Origin: an uncultured Ignatzschineria sp.
GTDB lineage: Bacteria; Pseudomonadota; Gammaproteobacteria; Cardiobacteriales; Wohlfahrtiimonadaceae
Length of the DNA: 64,000 nt
Assembly: GCA_945639195.1 (NCBI GenBank)
Contig: CALZEE010000010.1
Location: forward strand, 1 to 64,000
Direction: 5' to 3'
A model generated the notes under the pieces. That model had not been told where the DNA came from, did not search any database, and was given only the letters and a program-made list of their open reading frames with translations. Below, piece after piece: positions 28,089 through 36,965 of this stretch. The position numbers were made by a program, and so were the translations under genes. Numbering within the stretch: the stretch's first letter is position 1; each line of letters begins with the position of its first letter.

Positions 28089-28640
28089 CTTTATTTAAAC
28101 TCTTATCTAGAGCAAGAATCATCAAATTCTTGCGAATATTTTAAGGATTTATACTGTTCGTTCGTTGTGCTTACTCTCTGGCAGATGAACAAGACTCGTT
28201 CTCCATCAATCTGCACCTAGCTCATTACCATAACCCACTTTTCAGTATTTGATAACGCTTCAGCGCCTCTCATCAAGCGCGCAAAAAGCAAATATCAGCA
28301 ATTACAATGAGTTATTACCCTTTGCGGAATAATATAGGATTCATCCCGCTGAAAATCCGACCTTTCCATCAGGTGGTTGGGCGGAATTTATAGTAACATA
28401 GGGTCTTTTCGGATTAGATTTAATTTAGATAACAGATTTCTCTGGAGGATTTAAAAAATTTGCCCCTCGCTGACACGGCGTAATAACCGTCTATCAACGC
28501 GCGACAAACCACAATCTCTTCGCTGATTTCAACGATCTTTACTAATCCCTAAGCTCAATCATTAAAAGATCTCTATAGATCCGCATCTATAGATCCGCAA
28601 ATATTTTACACAAGCCCATAAGAAGAGAAGACGAAACATC
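28089..28640. other. bioF-bioA divergent intergenic region
   Basis: 552 bp without a gene. I looked for a BirA-type operator (TTGTAAACC/GGTTTACAA arms) and did not find one. Near bioA there is a perfect 14-bp tandem repeat (28572-28599). Confidence 0.55.
28572..28599. repeat. Two tandem copies of TCTATAGATCCGCA before bioA
   Basis: Perfect 14-bp direct repeat at 28572-28585 and 28586-28599, ending 41 bp before the bioA start; each copy contains the palindrome TCTATAGA. May be a regulator site. Confidence 0.6.
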
Positions 28641-29978
28641 ATGAGTAAGATCGATTTAGCGTTTGACACCAAACATATCTGGCACCCTTATACATCGATG
28701 AGCGAACCGCTCCCCTGCTATCCTGTTGAATCCGCATCGGGCGTTACTTTAACGCTAGAAGATGGCAGAACCCTAATTGATGGCATGTCTTCTTGGTGGG
28801 CAGTCCTTCATGGCTATAATCATCCTGTGATGAATGAAGCGATTAAAGCGCAATTAGAAAAAGTATCTCACGTGATGTTTGGCGGAATTACCCACCAACC
28901 GGCGGTAGATCTCGCGCAAAAGCTTGTCGAAATTACGCCTGAAAATCTCGAATGTGTCTTCCTTGCGGATTCTGGCTCTGTTGCCGTAGAAGTTGCGCTT
29001 AAAATGGCGTTCCAATATTGGCATGCGAAAGATGCTGAAGCTAGCGCGGAAACAGAAGGGGCTACTACAAGCAAGCAACGTCACCGCGTCTTGTCGCTCT
29101 CTCATGCGTATCATGGGGATACTTTTGGGGCGATGGCAGTATGTGATCCGGCAAATTCAATGCATTCAATCTATGGCGATTATCTCCCTAACCACCTCTT
29201 TGCAGAGACTTTTACCATTGGTTTTGATGAAGAGTGGCAAGACAATGCCGGCGATAACCTTCGTGAAATCTTTAAAAATCACGCGCATGAGCTCTTTGCC
29301 GTGATTGCCGAGCCGATCGTTCAAGGGGCTGGTGGTATGCGTTTTTATCACCAGAACTACTTAAAAGTTCTCCGTGAGCTGTGTGATGAAACCGGCGTGT
29401 TACTCATTCTAGATGAGATCGCCACCGGCTTTGGTCGTACAGGGAAATTCCTTGCGTGTGAACATGCCGGCATTACTCCCGATATCCTCTGTCTTGGTAA
29501 AGCATTAACGGGCGGTTACGTTACGCTATCTGCAACACTCACAACGCGCCATGTGGCAGAAACCATCAGTAATGGTGAAGCTAAATGCTTTATGCATGGC
29601 CCAACCTTTATGGGAAATCCCCTTGCTTGCGCCGCGGCTAATGCCAGCTTATCGCTCTTAGATAATGGCCAATGGCAAAGTAATGTGGCGCGTATTGAAG
29701 CGCAGCTCACAAAAGAGCTTATAACGCCGCTACAAGATAACCCCCATATTGAAGATGTTCGCGTCTTAGGAGCTATTGGCGTTGTCGAGCTCAAGCGTCC
29801 GGTGAATCAGGCAAAAATTCAGAAGTACTTTGTTGATCATGGCGTATGGATTCGCCCTTTCAATAAGCTCGTTTATATCATGCCGCCATTTGTGACAAAT
29901 GAAGCAGAACTCGCGCAGCTTACAAGTACCTTAGTCAATCTCCTGACACGAGACGATTTTAGTGACTTCGTACTTTAA
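28641..29978 (+). CDS. bioA: Adenosylmethionine-8-amino-7-oxononanoate aminotransferase
   Basis: 445 residues. It transfers an amino group from SAM to 8-amino-7-oxononanoate. N-terminal HIWHPYTSMSEPLP is diagnostic of BioA; the PLP lysine is in CLGKALTGGYVTLSAT, and DEIATGFGRTG is the aspartate motif. It diverges from bioFCD and is followed within 63 bp by an alpha/beta hydrolase, probably in one transcript. Confidence 0.96.
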   Translation: MSKIDLAFDTKHIWHPYTSMSEPLPCYPVESASGVTLTLEDGRTLIDGMSSWWAVLHGYNHPVMNEAIKAQLEKVSHVMFGGITHQPAVDLAQKLVEITPENLECVFLADSGSVAVEVALKMAFQYWHAKDAEASAETEGATTSKQRHRVLSLSHAYHGDTFGAMAVCDPANSMHSIYGDYLPNHLFAETFTIGFDEEWQDNAGDNLREIFKNHAHELFAVIAEPIVQGAGGMRFYHQNYLKVLRELCDETGVLLILDEIATGFGRTGKFLACEHAGITPDILCLGKALTGGYVTLSATLTTRHVAETISNGEAKCFMHGPTFMGNPLACAAANASLSLLDNGQWQSNVARIEAQLTKELITPLQDNPHIEDVRVLGAIGVVELKRPVNQAKIQKYFVDHGVWIRPFNKLVYIMPPFVTNEAELAQLTSTLVNLLTRDDFSDFVL

Positions 29979-30041
29979 GCCTGCCTTATTTAAATTATCT
30001 TTTAAATAGACCTTGATAACGACAACCGTAAAATAGCGCTT

Positions 30042-31004
30042 ATGACAGATCTTTCAAACATGAACATGAATATGCTTAACACCGTAGCGAAAACAATCAC
30101 GATTTCGCGAAATAGAGAAAACACCACAAATGCCGGCAACAGTGCCGAACAAGTCATTCAATACTATTCCCAAGATGCTAGCGAAAAGCGTGATCCGGCG
30201 CAGCCAACATTACTCTTTTTACATGGCATTCTCGGCGATGGCAGAACCTGGCTACCGCATTTCCCGGCATTTGATAATTTTGATAAAATCGCTATTACCC
30301 AATCTGGTTTTTGGTCTGACTTTGGGATTAACTCAGCAGATGATGCGCTCTTTGATACCCAAAAACATGCCGATGAGCTACTTGCCTTTTGCGAGGCGCT
30401 GAACCATAAAGAGAATCGCCCCGATCGGACGTTTATTATTATCGCCTGGTCTTATGCATGCCACGTGGCGCTCTTAGCCGCAAAAAAACTTCTCGCGCAA
30501 TCCTCTTCACAGCTTAAACCGCTTATTGATTCGTTACTGCTCTATGAGTTGATCGTACCGAGCTACGGCATCACTGAAACAGCGCAGACCGCTTTCACCA
30601 AAGATATTACGGTGATGATGAGCCCTATCATTAAAGCTACCCGCCGGAGAAAGACCGATGTCGCGATTGATCATTTCATTGCAACTTGTAAAAATGCCCC
30701 TTTTACGCTTAATGAGCAATCTGCCTATGTTCAAGCGATCAAAAACGATAATGCGCATACGTTAGAAAAGCTCCTCACGCAGGTAGAGCCCGCATCAATA
30801 TCGGCAGCTGAATTACAAGCCATTCATGCAAAAATGCCGATCACGATTATGATGGGTGAAAATTCACGTGATATTTTCCGTTTAAGTTCAGAAGCAGGCG
30901 CGAATGCAATTGGGGAAGAAGTTCGTATTATTGCCCGCGTTGATCATCTTTTGCCGGAAGAAAACCCCGCACTCTTTGCCCAAATAATGAAAGATGCACT
31001 CTAA
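30042..31004 (+). CDS. Alpha/beta hydrolase, candidate pimeloyl-ACP methyl ester esterase
   Basis: 320 residues. The fold is indicated by the oxyanion-loop motif LLFLHGILGDGRTW (about 55-68), a nucleophile elbow AWSYACHVAL (about 134-143) and a C-terminal histidine in RVDHLLPEENP. The nucleophile serine lies between Ala residues where most family members have Gly-x-Ser-x-Gly. It sits 63 bp after bioA in a locus that has bioC but no recognisable bioH, so removal of the methyl ester from pimeloyl-ACP is a reasonable guess. The N-terminus (about 50 residues, Asn/Met-rich) is unusual. The function is inferred from context only. Confidence 0.7.
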   Translation: MTDLSNMNMNMLNTVAKTITISRNRENTTNAGNSAEQVIQYYSQDASEKRDPAQPTLLFLHGILGDGRTWLPHFPAFDNFDKIAITQSGFWSDFGINSADDALFDTQKHADELLAFCEALNHKENRPDRTFIIIAWSYACHVALLAAKKLLAQSSSQLKPLIDSLLLYELIVPSYGITETAQTAFTKDITVMMSPIIKATRRRKTDVAIDHFIATCKNAPFTLNEQSAYVQAIKNDNAHTLEKLLTQVEPASISAAELQAIHAKMPITIMMGENSRDIFRLSSEAGANAIGEEVRIIARVDHLLPEENPALFAQIMKDAL

Positions 31005-31026
31005 GGCATAGGCTTCTTAAAATAAT

Positions 31027-31047
31027 GGCGCTATAATAGCGCCTTAA
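31027..31047 (+). terminator. Possible weak terminator after the hydrolase
   Basis: Stem GGCGCTA/TAGCGCC with a 3-nt loop, then TTAAAAT; the T tract is poor. Confidence 0.45.
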
Positions 31048-31229
31048 AATCAGTCTTAGAATAATAAAAAAACACCCAAAAAGGGACGTTAATATTAAAA
31101 GTCCTTGATATAGAAGGACTCTTCCGATGGCTTAATCTTTTCATGCAGTAAATTTCTTTTACCGAAAGATCACAAATGCCCATCACGATATGCTTTGCGC
31201 CTAACTTTAGAACAATTTAAGGAGTCACT

Positions 31230-32939
31230 ATGGCACAAAAAGTTGCAGATAAAATTTACCTTAACGGCACTATTTTTACGTCAGACAGCAATAATACCGT
31301 TGCTCATGCCATCGCTTTTGAGGGCGGAAAAGTCCTTGCTGTCGGCAGTAATGCTGAAATGCAAGCACTGCGTAATGCCACGACAGAGATCATCGACCTC
31401 CAAGGGAAGATGTTAATGCCGGGCGTGGTAGATTCGCATCTTCACCCATTTTGGGGCGGATTACAGCTCTCGGGTTGCAACCTCGACTATGCCAGCTTAA
31501 GCGTGGCAGATACCTTAAAATTTGTTCAAGATTATATCGACCAAGATCCCCAAACGGGCGAAAATGATTGGCTTCAAGTACGTGCATACTTACGTCAAGC
31601 AGTGCTTCCGATTGGTACAGATATCACGCGCCGTGATCTTGATACACTCAAAACAGATCGCCCTGTGATCCTCTTTGCAAACGATTGCCATACACTTGTG
31701 GCAAATACCCGTGCGCTCGAGCTCTTTGGCATTGATGAAAACACCCCAATTCCACCAGATGGTACAATTCGCCGTTATCCAGATGGCACGCTTAACGGCA
31801 TTATGGAAGATGCGCCAGCAATGCGCGCGTTTGACAGTATTCCCGGCATTGATGATGCAAAAGCCGTTGTCATCGCTAAAGATGTACAGCAACTTCTCAA
31901 TAGCCAAGGCGTGACCACCGTCATGGATGCGCGTGCGCTTCCTGTGCAATTTGATGCCTTTACGACCCTTAAAAACAACGATGAGCTCACCATTCGCTTA
32001 GTCGGTGCGCGTGAAATCACGCCAGACAACGCTCCCTCAGTGGCAGATGTGCCACCCGCTGTTGAGCGTATGATGGAGTTTGCCGCGAAATATACCGATA
32101 AAACATGGCAAGAGAAGCCAGGGATTTTCATTAGCCACGCGAAATTCTTCGTGGATGGTGTAATGCAATCACCAATTAACACAGCTTCTCTCTTAGCGCC
32201 TTATCGTGAAAACAAAGGTACAAAAGAGGCGCCAAACTGGCAGCCTTCAGAGAATATGGGTTATCTCTATTACTCTAACGAGCTCCTCAGCGCACTCATC
32301 TCTGCCGTTAGTGAAAAAGGCTTCCACCCGCATATGCACACGGTGGCAGATGGCGCGATTGAAGTAACACTCGATGCAATTGAAGCAATGCGTCAAAAAT
32401 TGCCGGGGAAAGATATTCGCCCAAGCCTTGCACATAATGAGCTGACATCACCGCATCAGTACAAACGCTTTAAAGAACTGGGCGCAATGCCTTGCCTCTC
32501 ATTCCAATGGGCAGGTTATACACAAGAGTTTGCTGATGAAATGCGCGATATTCTCGGTGAAGAGCGTTTTGAGAACTTAGAACCTGCTGGTAAATTCTAC
32601 GATGCCGGCATTCGTGTTGCATTTGGAAGTGACTGGCCAATTGATCCCTTAAATGAGTGGCACGACTTTAAAGTAGCTGTTACGCGTCAAGGCGAAGCGC
32701 CGAATAACCCGCGCTTAAATACAGACCGTAACGTCACGATTACAGAAGTATTACGCTCAGCGACGATCGACGCGGCTTATATGATTGCGGCGGATCAATA
32801 CGTCGGTTCGCTTGAAGCTGGCAAGTTTGCAGATTACATCATTTTAGATCGTGATCTTTTAACGGGCGACCCTGCTGATATTGAAAACGTGAAGATTCTT
32901 GAAACAGTGATTGGCGGAAAAACAGTCTATTGTGCGTAA
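31230..32939 (+). CDS. Amidohydrolase family protein (YtcJ-like metal-dependent hydrolase)
   Basis: 569 residues. The fold is the amidohydrolase type with a split beta domain at both ends. The metal motif DSHLHPFWGG (about 68-77), then GVMQSPINTAS, HPHMHTVADGAIEV and FGSDWPIDPLNEW are the expected ligand positions, as in YtcJ-like PF07969 proteins. Substrate unknown; relatives act on N-substituted amides and formamides. AAGGAG sits before ATG and a terminator follows. Confidence 0.85.
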   Translation: MAQKVADKIYLNGTIFTSDSNNTVAHAIAFEGGKVLAVGSNAEMQALRNATTEIIDLQGKMLMPGVVDSHLHPFWGGLQLSGCNLDYASLSVADTLKFVQDYIDQDPQTGENDWLQVRAYLRQAVLPIGTDITRRDLDTLKTDRPVILFANDCHTLVANTRALELFGIDENTPIPPDGTIRRYPDGTLNGIMEDAPAMRAFDSIPGIDDAKAVVIAKDVQQLLNSQGVTTVMDARALPVQFDAFTTLKNNDELTIRLVGAREITPDNAPSVADVPPAVERMMEFAAKYTDKTWQEKPGIFISHAKFFVDGVMQSPINTASLLAPYRENKGTKEAPNWQPSENMGYLYYSNELLSALISAVSEKGFHPHMHTVADGAIEVTLDAIEAMRQKLPGKDIRPSLAHNELTSPHQYKRFKELGAMPCLSFQWAGYTQEFADEMRDILGEERFENLEPAGKFYDAGIRVAFGSDWPIDPLNEWHDFKVAVTRQGEAPNNPRLNTDRNVTITEVLRSATIDAAYMIAADQYVGSLEAGKFADYIILDRDLLTGDPADIENVKILETVIGGKTVYCA

Positions 32940-32969
32940 GTCATCTATTGCTATTAATAGATAAACGTA

Positions 32970-33000
32970 AAAGACACCTTTAATAAGGTGTCTTTTTTTA
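32970..33000 (+). terminator. Intrinsic terminator after the amidohydrolase gene
   Basis: Stem AAAGACACCTT/AAGGTGTCTTT, loop TAAT, then seven T. Confidence 0.92.
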
Positions 33001-33021
33001 TACAATGCTTATCAAGATAAA

Positions 33022-34386
33022 TTAAATAAACTCAGGAAAAGCTGCCTCCACTTCTTCCCTTTTCTCTTCTGCTTCTTTCTTGAGAATTTTAGTTTTTCTG
33101 TATTCCTCTGCCTCAGGAACTCTGAAAAATTCACATTCAATTCCTAATTCAGATACCTCTTGTTCAATTTCTTCTAAACTTACATTAAAATACTCTTTTC
33201 TGAAGTTTGCTAAATTCACTCTTCTCTCTGAAAACCTATTATGGAGTTTTGCTTCCAAACCAGGCGCATCCTTACTATAAATCATAGCATGAGTATCAAA
33301 TACAAAAGGAACGCTAGCGCCGCTCAATTCTTTCACTCTATCAAGTGGCTCAAGCCTTCTTGTCATTCCAATTTTATATACATTTTCACCGAACGACCCT
33401 ATATTAGATATGATATATACAAACCCTGACTTAGTTTGTTGAGCCATTGATATCGCCCGCTCATTAGCTTGATGTGCTTCTTCTAACTGCATAGACAACT
33501 GACTAATTTTCTCATTCAATGCATCTAATTCCTTGCCTGTTGATTTTATTAAGTCTTGTTGTGCTTTCTTTAATAACGCGGCATATTTTTCTTCTTCTTT
33601 TTGTGCTTTTAATCTGTCACTTTGAAGTTTTTCTTCTTCTCTAATCAATCTTTTTGCTTCAGCTAGCTCTTCTTTCTGCTCTTGAATTTTTAATTGATAT
33701 TCATAAACTAATTCCATCTCTTCTTTTTTTAGTTTTAAATATTCAACTGATATGTGGATATTATTTGATTCACTAAATTTATTGATATCAAAGAAAGCCT
33801 TTTCTATACGCGCTAGGCTAGCGTCAAAATTTCGCCAACTTACATTCTTTATAATGACATTAACTTCGTTATTAAAAGCTCTAGAAACTAAACGTATAGA
33901 TTGATTTGTTAGTTTCTTTCCTTCAGCCTTACTACCATTCACTACCCAATCCGTCGTAGAGATAACGGCTTGTTTAGATTTAATCATCTCTTTTTGTAAG
34001 TTAGTTACTTCTTCTATTTTCTTTTTATATGAGTCAGGGGTGTCATATTTAAAAATTGGTATAAATGCACCCATTTCTATCAGTTCTAGATCTTCCTCAT
34101 ACATTTCAATCTGTTGTATTAATGATTTGTATACTTCTCTCTTATTAAGATAGTCATCTTTTGTTATAAGTATTTCATCTTCAATATCAGTGAGTTCTTC
34201 TTCTTTTTTATTAATCTCATCCTCTATATTGATGATTGGAAAATACTTTTCCTTCAGCTTCTGTAAATCACTATTTTGCAACTTCAGTCGTTTTCTTAGC
34301 TTCATGATCATAAAAATCAGGAATACAGACAAAAGTATTAAAAAAAACATAAAGACAATAATATATAAACTATTTTGATCGCTCAT
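33022..34386 (-). CDS. Membrane-anchored coiled-coil protein with C-terminal GIY-YIG-like (T5orf172/MUG113) domain, DUF4041 type
   Basis: 454 residues. An N-terminal TM helix (about 8-27) is followed by coiled coils, a middle region of DUF4041 type and further coiled coil (about 225-315). The C-terminal domain (about 320-420) reads SGFVYIISN, then VYKIGMTRR, RVKEL and LEAKLHNRF, the GIY-YIG-derived T5orf172 pattern. Such proteins are common in phages and genomic islands; a nuclease role is possible, though GIY is changed to FVY. The gene is clearly more AT-rich than its neighbours, which suggests acquisition. It is isolated, with convergent and divergent neighbours. Confidence 0.78.
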   Translation of the reverse strand: MSDQNSLYIIVFMFFLILLSVFLIFMIMKLRKRLKLQNSDLQKLKEKYFPIINIEDEINKKEEELTDIEDEILITKDDYLNKREVYKSLIQQIEMYEEDLELIEMGAFIPIFKYDTPDSYKKKIEEVTNLQKEMIKSKQAVISTTDWVVNGSKAEGKKLTNQSIRLVSRAFNNEVNVIIKNVSWRNFDASLARIEKAFFDINKFSESNNIHISVEYLKLKKEEMELVYEYQLKIQEQKEELAEAKRLIREEEKLQSDRLKAQKEEEKYAALLKKAQQDLIKSTGKELDALNEKISQLSMQLEEAHQANERAISMAQQTKSGFVYIISNIGSFGENVYKIGMTRRLEPLDRVKELSGASVPFVFDTHAMIYSKDAPGLEAKLHNRFSERRVNLANFRKEYFNVSLEEIEQEVSELGIECEFFRVPEAEEYRKTKILKKEAEEKREEVEAAFPEFI

Positions 34387-34742
34387 TACCCATCCAACTT
34401 ATATTTTAAACGTATAATGATATGTTGTTATATAATTATGTACAGTGAGTATTACAATAAAAGTTACTTTTTATTAAAAGTTTTTCTAAAAATGATAAAT
34501 TATTAACCAATATAAAATCAGCGCGCCTAAAACCCTTTTCAAAAAGCACACTTATATTTCGTGAAAATAAATCAAAAGTAAGATCGTGTAAATTGTTAGC
34601 TCCCGAGAAAAATCTAGTCTAGTATATTCCTTGCTGCATACTAGGTGCAGCACTTAATAAAACAATAAAAACAACAATATAATCCCCCTTCCTACCATAT
34701 CTCAAAGACCTACTTCTTAGGCTTTTTTAGGAGATGATAATA
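34387..34742. other. Intergenic region before the APC permease
   Basis: 356 bp, AT-rich. It contains two interleaved inverted repeats: CTAGTAT/ATACTAG at 34619-34644 and TGCTGCA/TGCAGCA at 34632-34652. No gene is seen. Confidence 0.6.
34619..34652. promoter_or_regulatory. Interleaved palindromes upstream of the APC permease
   Basis: CTAGTAT-N12-ATACTAG (34619-34644) overlaps TGCTGCA-N7-TGCAGCA (34632-34652), about 90-120 bp before the permease start. Either could bind a dimeric regulator or form alternative hairpins in the leader. Confidence 0.45.
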
Positions 34743-36146
34743 ATGACTAATCCGGCAATGAACCGTGTATTAACAACCCCCATCCTCATTGTTTTTGGCC
34801 TTGCTTATATGGTGCCCCTTGGCATCTTTACCACTTATGGGCAGGTTACCGTTTTAAGTAGCGGACATCTTCCCATTGCGTATATCATAACCCTTGTAAT
34901 GATCTTCTTTACAGCGCTCAGCTATTGCCGTATGTCGACAATGCTCCCCCTTTCTGGCTCTGCCTACTCCTATACTCAAAGAACCTTTGGGCCTGTTTTG
35001 GGTTTCTCCATTGGCTGGGTACAGATACTCGATTATCTCTTCTTACCGATCGTAAACTACGTTGTGCTTGGGCTTTATCTTCATGAAGCATTCCCGGCAA
35101 TTCCTGCGTGGGCGTTTATTTTAACCTCGCTCGTTTCCGTGACAGCGTTAAACTTTATCGGTGTGAAGCTTATTACACCTGTAAACCTCTTCCTCATTGC
35201 ACTTCAAGTTGTCTTTATTGGGCTCTTTATCTTCTTAAGCTTTAAAGGCGCAGATCTCTCGCCGGCAAACTTAGTCGAGCCTCTTAATCCACATATGGGC
35301 GAAGTGGGCGGTCTCCTATCAGGTGCGGCGGTACTCTGCCTTGCCTTCTTAGGATTTGATGCCATTGCCACCATGGCAGAAGAGACAAAAAACGCGTCTA
35401 AAACATTACCACGCGCCATTATGCTCACTGTCGTGATTGCCGGCACGATCTTCCTTATCGTCTCTTATATGTCGAATCTCGCTTATCCTGAATGGCAGGA
35501 CTTCTTAGATGTTTCGCGCCAAGATACCGCGAGTTTAGACGTGATTGGGCGCGTTGGCGAAAAGAGTGGCTTTGGCGGTAAATTACTTGGCGATCTCTTC
35601 TTAGCGGCGTACTTAACGGGCGTTTATGCTTCTGCAATGACGTCACAAACAAGTGTATCTCGTATCCTCTTTGCGATGGGCCGAGAAGGTGTGTTACCAC
35701 GTAAGATCTTCTACAATTTGCACCCTAAATTCCACACTCCACATTTAGCGTTAATTTGCGTTGCGACCTTCTCACTCATCGCACTCTTTATTCCATTATC
35801 GCTTGTGGTATCGATGATTAGCTTTGGGGCATTAGTGGCATTTACGGCGGTTAATGCTTGTGTGATTAAGAGCCATCTCTTCACTCAAACCAAAGAGAAC
35901 TACAACCTTAAGGGTTTCCTCTCTTATGGCTTATTACCGCTTATCGGCATGGGACTTACATTTTGGCTCTGGTTAAGCCTAGATATCCATGCGATGACCA
36001 TTGGTCTTCTCTGGTTTGCGCTTGGTATGAGTTATCTTCTTTATATCACCCGTTTCTTCAAACGCCCTATTCCAGAAATTGGGCACGATGAAATCGACGA
36101 GATCATCCGCGCTCGTGAAGAAGCAGAAGAAGCGGCATCATCATAG
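34743..36146 (+). CDS. APC-superfamily amino acid/polyamine permease
   Basis: 467 residues from the ATG at 34743; TTTTAGGAG lies 10 nt before it, while an ATG at 34734 is too close. Twelve TM helices can be seen, with the APC helix-1 motif and CLAFLGFDAIATMAEETKNA, the conserved EE loop of helix 6-7. The C-terminal tail is acidic. Substrate unknown; nearest architecture is PuuP/YfnA-type permeases. It follows the GIY-YIG gene divergently and ends in a strong terminator. Confidence 0.87.
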   Translation: MTNPAMNRVLTTPILIVFGLAYMVPLGIFTTYGQVTVLSSGHLPIAYIITLVMIFFTALSYCRMSTMLPLSGSAYSYTQRTFGPVLGFSIGWVQILDYLFLPIVNYVVLGLYLHEAFPAIPAWAFILTSLVSVTALNFIGVKLITPVNLFLIALQVVFIGLFIFLSFKGADLSPANLVEPLNPHMGEVGGLLSGAAVLCLAFLGFDAIATMAEETKNASKTLPRAIMLTVVIAGTIFLIVSYMSNLAYPEWQDFLDVSRQDTASLDVIGRVGEKSGFGGKLLGDLFLAAYLTGVYASAMTSQTSVSRILFAMGREGVLPRKIFYNLHPKFHTPHLALICVATFSLIALFIPLSLVVSMISFGALVAFTAVNACVIKSHLFTQTKENYNLKGFLSYGLLPLIGMGLTFWLWLSLDIHAMTIGLLWFALGMSYLLYITRFFKRPIPEIGHDEIDEIIRAREEAEEAASS

Positions 36147-36169
36147 ATCGCTGATTCAACCATAACGAC

Positions 36170-36206
36170 AAAACGCCTTTAAGGAATTCCCTAAAGGCGT
36201 TTTTTA
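36170..36206 (+). terminator. Intrinsic terminator after the APC permease
   Basis: Stem AAAACGCCTTTA/TAAAGGCGTTTT followed by T run. Confidence 0.92.
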
Positions 36207-36405
36207 ATATCTGCCAGATTGCTCTGTTGCTGAGTGAAATCCACAAAAAAACTTGCCCACCTTGCTTAAATACTCGCGCTTAATATGGCTTCTAATAACA
36301 GGATAGCTTCTAAAGAATAAAAGCCCTTATCTGCGGGCGTACGATACATAGATGAGCGTAACCATTCCCTCCCGCCACAAATCAGCAAGTCTTATTCTAT
36401 CCATG

Positions 36406-36675
36406 CTATTTAGATTTCAAAGCTCCTGAAACCGTTTCAGAAATAGTGCCGGCAATTGATTCTATGGATTGGCTAATCGAGCCTTGAGACTTTTCATCCT
36501 CACTACCAGTCTGTTTAACCTTGTAAAGATCATACGAATAGAGTCCGATAAGAATAAAGACCAAGATCACAATCAGCTTGATAAACGAGCGCATCACAAA
36601 AGAGACAATCTTCCCCACAAAACGTAAGGTACTCAAGCCCAAAAGTATAATGAGCGCCATTATGGCTATTTCCAA
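36406..36675 (-). CDS. Small membrane protein of unknown function
   Basis: About 89 residues. Two close hydrophobic stretches (MALIILLGLSTLRF and FIKLIVILVFILIGLYSY) form the N-terminal half; the C-terminal half is polar and Ser-rich. I take a TTG start at 36675 because AAGGAG ends 6 nt before it; the ATG at 36660 or a more distal TTG at 36708 are alternatives. It lies downstream of the LysR gene and its elaborate hairpin. Function unknown. Confidence 0.5.
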   Translation of the reverse strand: MEIAIMALIILLGLSTLRFVGKIVSFVMRSFIKLIVILVFILIGLYSYDLYKVKQTGSEDEKSQGSISQSIESIAGTISETVSGALKSK

Positions 36676-36786
36676 AATCGACTCCTTGTAGTGGGAATAT
36701 TCAATCAAAACTGCTGGATTTTACAGTTTTGTATTTTACCACGATTAGACAAATTTGGAGCTTAAGGGAATAATGAAACGCCCAAT

Positions 36787-36860
36787 AAAAAAGCCCCCAG
36801 ATTTGTTATTCCTAGATTAACGAACTTCAAAGAGTCAGTAACTAGGCAAATTCTGAGGGG
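36787..36860 (-). terminator. Long branched terminator after the LysR gene
   Basis: Read on the minus strand: CCCCTCAGAATTTG pairs with CAAATCTGGGGG around an inner CCTAG/CTAGG helix, followed by CTTTTTTAT. The outer stem has small interruptions. Confidence 0.65.
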
Positions 36861-36965
36861 ATTGTTACTTATAACAGTAAGTGGTTGTGACAACCTTGTC
36901 AAATTCGCGTTAGTCAAAATTAACAGGACTTCCCCAACCTCAATATTATTCCTAAAACTATTTTT

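Noticed and set aside
28089..28640. BirA operator between bioF and bioA
   Set aside because: No TTGTAAACC/GGTTTACAA-like arms with suitable spacing.
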